The notes under the pieces: generated by a model
Databases searched by the model: none
Told to the model about the DNA's origin: nothing
What the model saw: only the letters and a program-made list of their open reading frames with translations
Translations under genes and position numbers: made by a program
Shown here: positions 1-5,851 of the stretch, in pieces
Layout: the number at the start of each line of letters is the position of its first letter
Numbering within the stretch: position 1 is the stretch's first letter
Source of the DNA: an uncultured Frankiales bacterium
GTDB taxonomy: Bacteria > Actinomycetota > Actinomycetes > Mycobacteriales > SCTD01
Direction of reading: 5' to 3'
Length of the DNA stretch: 11,721 nt
Assembly: GCA_946479905.1 (NCBI GenBank)
Contig: CAMLIA010000142.1
Coordinates: forward strand, 1-11,721

Positions 1-42
1 GGCGGTCGCACCCTGGTCTTCGACAGCCACCACAAGCTCTGA
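1..42 (+). CDS. 3' end of an unidentified upstream gene (partial)
   Basis: Frame 1 is open from the window edge to a TGA at 40-42 and encodes the last 13 residues of a protein, ending Ser-His-His-Lys-Leu. Codon third positions are mostly G or C, as in the neighbouring genes, so this is probably the C-terminus of a real gene. The fragment is too short to assign a family. The next gene begins within about 30 nt on the same strand. Confidence 0.5.
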   Translation, partial: GGRTLVFDSHHKL

Positions 43-59
43 GTGGCAGGCCGGCCGGA

Positions 60-65
60 TACCGT
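60..65 (+). promoter_or_regulatory. possible -10 hexamer for a leaderless start at 73
   Basis: TACCGT fits the actinobacterial -10 pattern TANNNT and lies 7 nt before the ATG at 73. That spacing would put the transcription start at the start codon. There is no usable Shine-Dalgarno: the AGGGG run touches the ATG with no spacer. No clear -35 element is seen. This is a position-based inference. Confidence 0.25.
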
Positions 66-72
66 CCAGGGG

Positions 73-582
73 ATGACGTCGACGCGGGTGTCGCTGGCGG
101 CGCTGGTCGTGGGCGCGCTGGTGCTGGGGGTGTCGGCGGCGTTCGCCCTGCCGAACTTCGCGCACAGCATCAACGGGCCGCGGCTGCACCCGCCGGGCAC
201 CACCTCGCTGACCCTGGGCAAGGGCCCGTGGACGCTGTACGAGCAGACCGGCAGCCGGTCGGGCCTCGGTGTGACGCTCGGCCCGACGCAGGTCATCGTG
301 AGCGGTCCGGGGAAGGTGCGGATCCGCAGCGACCGCCTGCACGGCCGGGAGCGGATGACGCGCTTCGGCCGGTCCTACACGGGTGCCGTCCGGATGGAGG
401 TGTCCCGGCGCGGGCGCTACACGATCGACATCCGGCAGACCAGTCACGAGGTCCTCGTCGCCCGCCCCATGTCGTACGGCCTGACGCAGTGGCGGCCGCT
501 GGTGACCGGCCTGCTCGGGGCCCTCCTCGCGGGCGCGGGCGCCGTCCTGCTGCTGCGCGCCCGGCGCGGCCGGCAGGGCTGA
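73..582 (+). CDS. two-span membrane protein with an extracytoplasmic domain, function unknown
   Basis: A 169-residue protein I do not recognise. A hydrophobic segment at residues 6-27, preceded by Arg5, looks like a signal anchor. Residues 28-140 look like a soluble, beta-rich domain with many short Val/Ile/Thr stretches and a Gly-Pro-Trp-Thr-Leu-Tyr-Glu motif near 51-57. A second membrane span lies at 142-161 and is followed by a short Arg-rich tail. The expected topology has the middle domain outside the cell and both ends inside. A GTG at 43, right after the previous stop, would add 10 residues. I prefer ATG 73 because the signal anchor then starts at once and a -10-like TACCGT lies 7 nt upstream. 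The SagB-like gene follows after 4 nt, so the two are probably co-transcribed and may act together. No catalytic motif is visible. Confidence 0.75.
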   Translation: MTSTRVSLAALVVGALVLGVSAAFALPNFAHSINGPRLHPPGTTSLTLGKGPWTLYEQTGSRSGLGVTLGPTQVIVSGPGKVRIRSDRLHGRERMTRFGRSYTGAVRMEVSRRGRYTIDIRQTSHEVLVARPMSYGLTQWRPLVTGLLGALLAGAGAVLLLRARRGRQG

Positions 583-586
583 CGCG

Positions 587-2026
587 GTGGACCTCGACGC
601 GGGCGCCGGACTGCTGCACCGGCTCACGTCGTACTCACCCGGCCGGGACTGGGACGTGCCCGCCGACGACCCGCGCGTGCGGCACGACCTCGTGCCCAAC
701 GACCCGGCGACGCGACCGCCGCAGTTCAAGAGCTACCCGGCGGACCTGCCGCGGCTCGCACTCCCCAGGGAGCTGCCCGAGCCGGGCCTGGCCGCGACCG
801 CGGTCCTCGCCGGTGCACCGGCGGAAGCCTGCGCCCTCGATGCCGCGCAGCTCGGCCGGATCCTGTTCCTCGGCGCCGGCGTGGTGCGCAGGGCGACCTA
901 CCACGGCACGGAGATCCTCTTCCGCGCGTCCGGGTCGGCGGGCGCGCGCTTCCCCCTCGAGCTCTACGCGAGCACCCGCGAGGTCGAGGGCGTGCCGGAC
1001 GGGGTGCACTGGTACGACGCCGAGCAGCACGCCCTGGTCCAGGTGGCACCGCCGGCCCGCGGCGACACCACGACGCTCGTGGTCACCGGGGTGCCCTGGC
1101 GAACGGGATGGAGGTACGCAGAGCGCGGCTGGCGCCACCTGTACTGGGACGGCGGCACGCTGCTGGCGCAGCTGTGGGCCGCCGTCGCGAGCGCCGGGCA
1201 CCGGCCGCGGCTGCGCAGCCGCTTCCCGGACGCGCAGCTGCGCGTCCTGGTGGGGGACGACGGCGTGCACGAGGTCCCGCTGGCCCTGCTCAGCCTCGGC
1301 GAGGGCGCACCCGTGGTCACGCCGTCGGCCCCGGCCAGCGGAGGTCAGCTGCCCCAGGTCGAGCTGCCGCTGTGCACGGCCGCGCAGCGGGCAGGGGAGC
1401 GCACGGCGCTCGGTGAGCCCTGGCCCGAGGGCGACGTTGTGGACGGGGTCGCGGCGTCGGACCCCCTCGACGCCGTCGTGCTGCGACGTGGCTCGCAGCG
1501 CCGGATGGACCGGACCAGGACCGTGCCGCGGCAGGTCCTCGAGCAGTCGCTGGCCCTCGCGACGCGCGGGATCGACGTGCCGCACTGGGTCGTCGTCCAC
1601 GGTGTCGACGAGGTCGAACCCGGCGTCTACCGCTGGCCCCACCTCGGCTCGCCGCTCCGCGCGGGAGACCTCCGGGCGGAGCTGGAGCGGATCTGCCTCG
1701 ACCAGTCACTGGCCGCGGAGTGCGCGTTCGTCGTCATCGGTGCGACGTCGGGTGCGGACCTCGACGACCGCTCGTACCGGGACGCGCAGCTCGCCGCCGG
1801 CATGGTCGAAGGTCGGCTGCACCTGGCCGCGTACGCCCTCGGCGCCGCAGCCTCCGGCATGACCTTCCTGGACTCCGAGGTGCCCGCCCTGCTCGGCGAG
1901 GCCGAGGACCTGGTGACGCTGCTGTTCACCTGCGTGGGCGTGCCGGAGTACGTCTCCCGCGCGGGCGGCGGTCCTGGTGCGCCCGTCGAGTTCCGGCCCG
2001 TCACGCCGCGGATCCACGAGCCCTGA
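587..2026 (+). CDS. two-domain SagB/ThcOx-like nitroreductase-family protein
   Basis: A 479-residue protein resembling SagB-type dehydrogenases, FMN enzymes best known for oxidising azolines to azoles in modified peptides. Two nitroreductase-like domains are visible. Domain 1 (about 85-240) has the Ser-Gly-Ser-Ala-Gly motif at 115-119, the following Leu-Glu-Leu-Tyr strand, and the Trp-Arg-Tyr-Ala-Glu-Arg-Gly to Tyr-Trp-Asp segment at 175-188 typical of SagB proteins. Domain 2 (about 298-455) begins with an Arg-Arg-Gly-Ser-x-Arg-Arg phosphate-binding motif at 300-306 and has a nitroreductase-like C-terminal helix region. Domain 1 lacks the Arg-Arg-Ser motif and domain 2 lacks the Ser-Gly motif, so a single FMN site may form between them. 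The GTG start lies 4 nt after the preceding stop. No YcaO cyclodehydratase, dehydratase or convincing precursor peptide is nearby, so its substrate is unknown. Family placement is fairly secure and the reaction is not. Confidence 0.8.
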   Translation: MDLDAGAGLLHRLTSYSPGRDWDVPADDPRVRHDLVPNDPATRPPQFKSYPADLPRLALPRELPEPGLAATAVLAGAPAEACALDAAQLGRILFLGAGVVRRATYHGTEILFRASGSAGARFPLELYASTREVEGVPDGVHWYDAEQHALVQVAPPARGDTTTLVVTGVPWRTGWRYAERGWRHLYWDGGTLLAQLWAAVASAGHRPRLRSRFPDAQLRVLVGDDGVHEVPLALLSLGEGAPVVTPSAPASGGQLPQVELPLCTAAQRAGERTALGEPWPEGDVVDGVAASDPLDAVVLRRGSQRRMDRTRTVPRQVLEQSLALATRGIDVPHWVVVHGVDEVEPGVYRWPHLGSPLRAGDLRAELERICLDQSLAAECAFVVIGATSGADLDDRSYRDAQLAAGMVEGRLHLAAYALGAAASGMTFLDSEVPALLGEAEDLVTLLFTCVGVPEYVSRAGGGPGAPVEFRPVTPRIHEP

Positions 2027-2066
2027 AACCGCTGCGCGCGGGCTGCGCACGTGGCACGCTGACGGC

Positions 2067-2210
2067 ATGGGCCACAAGGGACTCGACCTCGTCAACCGGC
2101 TGCTCAGGCCGACAGGTCTCGTCGTCGTGCCGCGCACCGACTGGGTCGAGGCGATGCTGGACCGGCGGCGCCGGTCAGTGGCGGTCGATGCCGAGCGCCG
2201 TCAGAGCTGA
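2067..2210 (+). CDS. possible small protein, 47 residues, unknown
   Basis: A short ORF beginning ATG-GGC-CAC, 40 nt after the SagB-like gene. Nearly all third codon positions are G or C, which supports coding. The product has an amphipathic Leu/Val-rich N-terminal half (residues 6-22), a Thr-Asp-Trp segment and an Arg-rich tail at 33-37. It has no cysteine, no signal peptide and no recognisable domain. Its last 36 nt overlap the 3' end of the convergent phosphotransferase gene. There is no Shine-Dalgarno; CACGCT 6 nt upstream could be a weak -10 for a leaderless transcript. It could be a genuine small protein, the remnant of a longer gene whose 3' part was lost, or chance. Confidence 0.4.
   Translation: MGHKGLDLVNRLLRPTGLVVVPRTDWVEAMLDRRRRSVAVDAERRQS
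2160..2176 (-). terminator. candidate hairpin terminator for the AraC-SDR-GNAT-APH unit
   Basis: A perfect 7-bp stem (GACCGGC pairing with GCCGGTC) with a 3-nt loop starts within the stop codon of the minus-strand phosphotransferase gene. No T-tract follows, which is common for actinobacterial hairpins but lowers certainty. The same DNA is inside the small plus-strand ORF. Confidence 0.35.
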
Positions 2211-3209
2211 CAGGGTCTCCAGCTCGTCGAGGGCCCGCCCGGCCCGACGCAGTCCCTCGTCGGCGATGCTCTCCCCCTGGAGACCGCCGAGCCCGCTGGT
2301 GAACGTGGTCGCCACGTAGGCGTAGGCCACGAAGCGGCGGTAGTCGTCCCAGACGTCGTCGGACGTGTAGTGGGCGAGCAGGTCCCGTTCGTGGACCGCC
2401 CGGTCCTCAGGGCTGAGTCCGAGGACGAGCAGGTAGGTCACGTCGCGCATCCGGTCGCCCCGCCGGACCACCTGCCAGTCCAGCAGCCCGACCCGGCCGT
2501 CGACGACGTAGAGGTTGCCAGGGTGCGGGTCGCCGTGCAGCAGGGTCAGCGGACCGCGGTCGAGCGCCCTGGCCACGGCGGGATAGCTCCGCAGCACCCA
2601 GGCAGCCTCGGGTCGCTGCAGGGCCGGGTCGACCTTGCGGCTCAGCGGCCCCAGCGCGCGCGTGACGAGTGGCAGGTTCGGGTCGTCGCTGTTGCGCTGC
2701 GCCCAGGCCGGCGGGGTGGTCCCGTGCACGAGCCGGAGGGCGTCCAGGGCGGCAGCGGCCCCGTCGGCGGTGAGCGGCGTGAGGGTGTCACCGAACCGGG
2801 CACCGCGGGCCGCCAGGTCCTCGAGCACGAGCAGGAAACGACCGGTGCTCCCGTCGAACGCCACCGCCAGGGCATCAGGGGCTTCCGCACGCAGGCCGGG
2901 CCGGACGTCGCGGTAGAACCGCACCTCGTTCTCCCCGAGCGACGCCAGCCCGCCGAACAGCCGGGTGCCCAGGGCGTGGGAGGCGGTCTTGACGAACACC
3001 GAGGCGGGGACGCCGTCACCGGTCAGGGCGAGCCGCACCCGGTCGGTCGTGCCCTCGGTGCCGTCGAGCCGGCGCACCGACGTGACCCGTTGGCCGAGCA
3101 GCGACGACAGCAGCGCCGGTCCGACGCCGTCGAGGGTCCGGGGGAGCGGCCCGCGCCGCACGCGGTCGACGGCGAGCCGTCGTATCTCTCGTGCGACGTG
3201 GCCGATCAC
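2175..3209 (-). CDS. APH/ecdysteroid-kinase-like phosphotransferase
   Basis: A 344-residue protein of the aminoglycoside-phosphotransferase kinase fold. Visible landmarks are an ATP-binding Lys74 in Phe-Val-Lys, a glutamate at 94 or 96 (Glu-Asn-Glu-Val), the catalytic loop His-Gly-Asp-Pro-His-Pro-Gly-Asn at 225-232 (Asp227 as base, Asn232), and the metal-binding Asp-Trp-Gln at 244-246. All kinase essentials are present, so it should be active. The length and the region after the DWQ motif resemble ecdysteroid-kinase-like bacterial phosphotransferases rather than classic resistance enzymes. The substrate is unknown, and an antibiotic-resistance role should not be assumed. The start is GTG with ACAGG about 8 nt upstream. 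It is the last gene of a minus-strand unit, 12 nt after the tandem GNAT gene, which suggests joint modification of a small molecule, though this is only context. Confidence 0.85.
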   Translation of the reverse strand: MIGHVAREIRRLAVDRVRRGPLPRTLDGVGPALLSSLLGQRVTSVRRLDGTEGTTDRVRLALTGDGVPASVFVKTASHALGTRLFGGLASLGENEVRFYRDVRPGLRAEAPDALAVAFDGSTGRFLLVLEDLAARGARFGDTLTPLTADGAAAALDALRLVHGTTPPAWAQRNSDDPNLPLVTRALGPLSRKVDPALQRPEAAWVLRSYPAVARALDRGPLTLLHGDPHPGNLYVVDGRVGLLDWQVVRRGDRMRDVTYLLVLGLSPEDRAVHERDLLAHYTSDDVWDDYRRFVAYAYVATTFTSGLGGLQGESIADEGLRRAGRALDELETLSALTALGIDRH

Positions 3210-3221
3210 GTCGACAACCTG

Positions 3222-4196
3222 TCACAGGTCCAGCTGCCACTCCGTCCACGACTCGACCGGCTGGTAGCCGAGGGCCTCGTTGACGCGGATCATGAAGGTG
3301 TTGGACGCGGCGTTCCAGGTGTTGAGCCACCGGCACTGCGGCACCGTCTCGGCCAGCAGCACGTGGTTGCGCGACTTGAGGGCCAGGCCCAGCCCGTGGC
3401 CGCGGTGCCGCGGGCCGACGATGGTGTCCCACTGGTAGCCCACCTCGGGCGCCGACTCGTTGACCGCGATCTCGGTGACCCCCGCGACGTCCCCTGACTC
3501 GTGCACGGCTGCGGTGACGACCCGCCGGCGCCTGCTGTCGACGGCGTGCTGCTCCTTCTCGCGGTAGCGGTCGGCGTCCCAGCGCTCCGGCTCGTAGTCC
3601 ATCTCGCCGAGCGGGGCGTCGGTCGACATCCGCGCCGACAGGTCGGCGAGGCCCTCCAGCAGGTCCGAGGGCGCGTGCGCGACCCACTGCACCACCCGGT
3701 AGCCGTGCGGCACGTCGCCGAGGGGCACCGGGGGCCGCTCGTGCAGGTCGATGGACCGTCGGACGTCCACGACCACCGGGCGGGCGCCGAGCTCCTCGAG
3801 CAGCCGGGTGCCGAGCGCGGGCTGGTCGGGCCACGACGCCGCGATCGTGATGATGCGAGTACGACCGACGGCGCGGGTCTCCCTGACCACGTGCTCGGCG
3901 AGCTCCCGGCCGTGCCCGCGGCGCCGGTGCCCCGGGTGCACGTTCACCTCGGCGTCGACCAGCTGGAGGTTGTCGTGGAGCGGCGTCTTGAGGACCACGG
4001 TCCCGACCGGCACCCCGTCAGCACGACCGACGAAGAGCTGCACCCGCTCGCCGCCGCGCTCGGGGTCCGCGAGCAGCGGCAGCCAGGTCTCGACCGGGTC
4101 GGCCGGGAGACCGACGTGGTCGTGCGCCAGTGCCGCCGCCAGCACCGACTGGAAGTCCTCGAGGTCGGCGCGCGTGCCGACGGCGGAGATCTGCAC
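3222..4196 (-). CDS. tandem GNAT-family N-acetyltransferase
   Basis: A 324-residue protein with two GNAT domains. The N-terminal one (about 1-150) has the acetyl-CoA motif A as Arg-Arg-Arg-Gly-His-Gly-Arg at 91-97, preceded by a strand ending Val-Asn-Val-His-Pro. The C-terminal one (about 165-324) has Arg-His-Arg-Gly-His-Gly-Leu-Gly at 263-270 and the typical Asn-x-x-Ser-Asn and Asn-Glu-x-Leu-Gly-Tyr segments near 296-311. Both pyrophosphate-binding loops look intact. GTG 4196 was chosen because the frame is open much further upstream but that extension overlaps the SDR gene antisense-like and has no GNAT content; a short CAGGG lies close before this GTG. The acceptor is unknown. Mycothiol synthase has the same two-domain layout, but I see no specific evidence for that role. 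Downstream, a kinase-fold gene follows after 12 nt. Confidence 0.85.
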   Translation of the reverse strand: MQISAVGTRADLEDFQSVLAAALAHDHVGLPADPVETWLPLLADPERGGERVQLFVGRADGVPVGTVVLKTPLHDNLQLVDAEVNVHPGHRRRGHGRELAEHVVRETRAVGRTRIITIAASWPDQPALGTRLLEELGARPVVVDVRRSIDLHERPPVPLGDVPHGYRVVQWVAHAPSDLLEGLADLSARMSTDAPLGEMDYEPERWDADRYREKEQHAVDSRRRRVVTAAVHESGDVAGVTEIAVNESAPEVGYQWDTIVGPRHRGHGLGLALKSRNHVLLAETVPQCRWLNTWNAASNTFMIRVNEALGYQPVESWTEWQLDL

Positions 4197-4243
4197 GCCC
4201 TGAGGACAGCAGGCAGGTGCCCGCGCGTCCAACGAGATTCGCG

Positions 4244-4987
4244 TCAGAGCGCCCGCAGCGCGCCGCCGTCCACCGGGACCATGGCGCCGCTCACGAACGA
4301 GGCAGCGGGGGAGAGGAGGAACGCGGCGACCTGCCCGAACTCCGCCGGTCGGCCGTAGCGCCGCAACGGGATCGCCTGCTCGTGCTGCTGTCGGACCGCC
4401 GGGTCGTCGCCGTCGAGCTGCCGCACCCGGTCCGTGTCGACCCGTCCCGGGAGCAGCCCGTTGACCCGGACGCGCCGAGGCCCGAGCTCGTCGGCCATCG
4501 TCTTGGCGAGCATCGCCAGCCCGGGCCGCAGCCCGTTGCTCGCCGCCAGCCCCCCGATGGGTGCCTTGACGCTCGTGGACAGCACCAGCGCCAGCGCCCC
4601 GCCCTCCGGAGGCAGGGCGTCCACGACGGCCCGGCAGACCCGGACCGCGCCGAGGAACACGCTGTCGAACGCACTGAGCCACTGCTCGTCCGTCAGACCG
4701 AGGGCAGCGCCGGCCGGCGGGCCGCCGACGCTCACGAGTGCCCCGTCGATGCGGCCGTAGGCCGTGAGGCACTCCTCGACCAGCGACACCGCGGCAGCTG
4801 GGTCGGCCAGGTCGGCCGGGACGCCGGTGCAGCCGAGCTCCTGCGCCGCTGCGCTGACCGCCTCAGCGTCGCGGGCCGCGAGCACCACCTTCGCACCCTC
4901 GGCCACCAGCGCCTGAGCGGTCGCGAAGCCGAGCCCGCGGGAGCCGCCGGTGACGAGGAAGGCCTTGCCGACGAGTCCGAGGTCCAT
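4244..4987 (-). CDS. short-chain dehydrogenase/reductase with altered catalytic residues
   Basis: A 247-residue Rossmann-fold SDR. The nucleotide-binding motif Thr-Gly-Gly-Ser-Arg-Gly-Leu-Gly is at 13-20, Asp59 sits in the usual adenine-contact position, and the C-terminal Phe-Val-Ser-Gly-x-x-x-x-Val-Asp-Gly-Gly is standard. The active site is not: where classical enzymes have Tyr-x-x-x-Lys, this protein has Ser150-Asn-Gly-Leu-Arg154, 13 residues after Ser137. The Asn-Ala-Gly element is replaced by Val-Gly-Gly followed by Pro-Pro-Ala-Gly (87-93). This pattern resembles an SDR subgroup annotated as 3-oxoacyl-ACP reductase-like, whose activity I cannot name. The ATG start is 11 nt downstream of the AraC-type regulator stop, so the regulator probably controls it. 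TAGGTT 8 nt before the ATG may also provide a separate promoter. Confidence 0.85.
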   Translation of the reverse strand: MDLGLVGKAFLVTGGSRGLGFATAQALVAEGAKVVLAARDAEAVSAAAQELGCTGVPADLADPAAAVSLVEECLTAYGRIDGALVSVGGPPAGAALGLTDEQWLSAFDSVFLGAVRVCRAVVDALPPEGGALALVLSTSVKAPIGGLAASNGLRPGLAMLAKTMADELGPRRVRVNGLLPGRVDTDRVRQLDGDDPAVRQQHEQAIPLRRYGRPAEFGQVAAFLLSPAASFVSGAMVPVDGGALRAL

Positions 4988-4995
4988 GGCAGTCG

Positions 4996-5001
4996 AACCT
5001 A
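4996..5001 (-). promoter_or_regulatory. possible -10 hexamer for the SDR gene
   Basis: Read on the minus strand, TAGGTT fits TANNNT and lies 8 nt before the SDR start codon at 4987, overlapping the stop codon of the AraC-type gene. No good Shine-Dalgarno precedes the ATG, so a leaderless transcript is possible. No clear -35 is seen. Weak evidence. Confidence 0.2.
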
Positions 5002-5760
5002 CGTGAGGGAGCTCGGCGTGACGCCGAAGCGCTGCCGGAAGCGGGCGGTGAGGTGGCTGTGGCTGGCGAACCCCAGGTCGGCGGCGACGTCCGCGAGCCG
5101 GTGGCCGGCCATCGCGCGGTCGGCCGCGACCCGCAGCCGCAGGCCCTCCCGGTAGCCGTGCACTGTGCTGCCGGTGGAGGCCTTGAACACCCGGGCCAGG
5201 TGGTAGGGCGAGGTGTGCACGCGACGCGCCAGCTCCGCCAGGCAGAGCCGCTCGCCGAGCTCGGTGGACAGCTGCGCCCTGGCCCGCGCGACCAGGCCGC
5301 TGTGCGTCCCTGCGGCCGGTCGGCCCAGCGCCGACGCCACGTCGGCGAGCACGGTCAGAGCGGCCTCCTCGACGGCGAGGTGGTCGCGGGAGCGGAAGGC
5401 CCGCCGCTGCGCGAGGAACGCTGCGTCGGACAGGGGTACGACGGAGGCGCCGAACGACGCGCCCACGGCCTCCTCCACGAGGGCCGGCGCGAAGCTGAGG
5501 ATGTCCGCGACGTCACCGTCCGGGTGCAGCAGGCTGCGCCGGTAGGGCTGGTCCGGGTCGTAGAGCACCGCAGTGCCGTGGTCGGCCCAGATCCCGCGAC
5601 GCCCCTCGTGCCGGATGCCGACCGGCCGGCGCGCCAGCGCCACGAGGAAGGCCTGCTCCCCGGTGCCGGCCAGCTCGTGCCACCGCCGCGACGACGGCGG
5701 GCACAGCCAGCGGCTCGCCACCACCAGCTCCCCGCGGTGCAGCACGGTGGTGCTCTCCAT
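4999..5760 (-). CDS. AraC-family transcriptional regulator
   Basis: A 253-residue DNA-binding regulator. Residues 1-150 form an N-terminal sensing domain without an identified ligand. It has cupin-like features (Asp60, His61, and an Asp-Pro-Asp-Gln-Pro-Tyr turn near 68-73). The C-terminal AraC/XylS domain (about 165-252) contains two helix-turn-helix units: 174-193, with Ser-Pro-Tyr-His-Leu-Ala-Arg-Val-Phe-Lys, and 222-245, with the signature Asp-x-Gly-Phe-x-Ser-x-Ser-His-Leu-x-x-x-Phe. ATG 5760 is chosen because the longer open frame up to 5982 enters the divergent lipoprotein gene and adds low-complexity residues. It heads the minus-strand unit, is divergent from the lipoprotein gene, and may bind the direct repeat in the shared 91-nt gap. 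The likely targets are its own unit and possibly the lipoprotein gene. Confidence 0.88.
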   Translation of the reverse strand: MESTTVLHRGELVVASRWLCPPSSRRWHELAGTGEQAFLVALARRPVGIRHEGRRGIWADHGTAVLYDPDQPYRRSLLHPDGDVADILSFAPALVEEAVGASFGASVVPLSDAAFLAQRRAFRSRDHLAVEEAALTVLADVASALGRPAAGTHSGLVARARAQLSTELGERLCLAELARRVHTSPYHLARVFKASTGSTVHGYREGLRLRVAADRAMAGHRLADVAADLGFASHSHLTARFRQRFGVTPSSLT

Positions 5761-5851
5761 GCCGGGATGGTCCCGCGGCGCCGGGTGGCCCGACAGCCGC
5801 GGAGCACGATCGTGACAGCGTCGTGACCCGTTCTGGTGCTGTGGTGCGGGC
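5761..5851. promoter_or_regulatory. divergent intergenic promoter region
   Basis: This 91-nt gap separates the divergent AraC-type gene (minus) and lipoprotein gene (plus), so it should carry both promoters. Seen in it: a hairpin CGGGA-TGG-TCCCG at 5763-5775 just before the AraC start, two CCGCGG palindromes at 5773-5778 and 5797-5802, a perfect 10-bp palindrome CACGATCGTG at 5805-5814, and the TCGTGAC direct repeat at 5810-5827. No confident -35/-10 pair can be assigned. GACCAT lies 6 nt before the AraC ATG and might be a weak -10. Confidence 0.6.
5810..5827 (+). promoter_or_regulatory. TCGTGAC direct repeat, candidate operator
   Basis: TCGTGAC occurs at 5810-5816 and again at 5821-5827. 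The repeats start 11 bp apart, which places them on the same face of the helix, about one turn apart. AraC-family proteins use two helix-turn-helix motifs to contact direct repeats, so this is a reasonable binding-site candidate for the adjacent regulator. The first copy overlaps the palindrome CACGATCGTG at 5805-5814. Function is inferred from position and symmetry. Confidence 0.4.

Noticed and set aside
228..1862. A 544-codon plus-strand frame across the membrane protein and SagB-like genes.
   Set aside because: It is in another frame of two supported genes, and the product is an Arg/Ser/Pro-rich sequence without motifs.
2067..2210. The 47-residue ORF as a modified-peptide precursor for the SagB-like enzyme.
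   Set aside because: It has no Cys, few Ser or Thr, no leader-core boundary, and no cyclodehydratase gene is nearby.
2175..3209. The APH-fold gene as an aminoglycoside resistance gene.
   Set aside because: Only the general kinase motifs match; the C-terminal part resembles ecdysteroid-kinase-like proteins, and no resistance or mobile genes surround it.
2370..3497. A 375-codon plus-strand frame opposite the phosphotransferase and GNAT genes.
   Set aside because: It is antisense to two genes with recognisable motifs and crosses their boundary; composition is typical of a GC-driven shadow.
4197..4772. N-terminal extension of the GNAT gene upstream to 4772.
   Set aside because: It would overlap most of the SDR gene in another frame, and the extra residues are Arg/Gly-rich with no GNAT homology.
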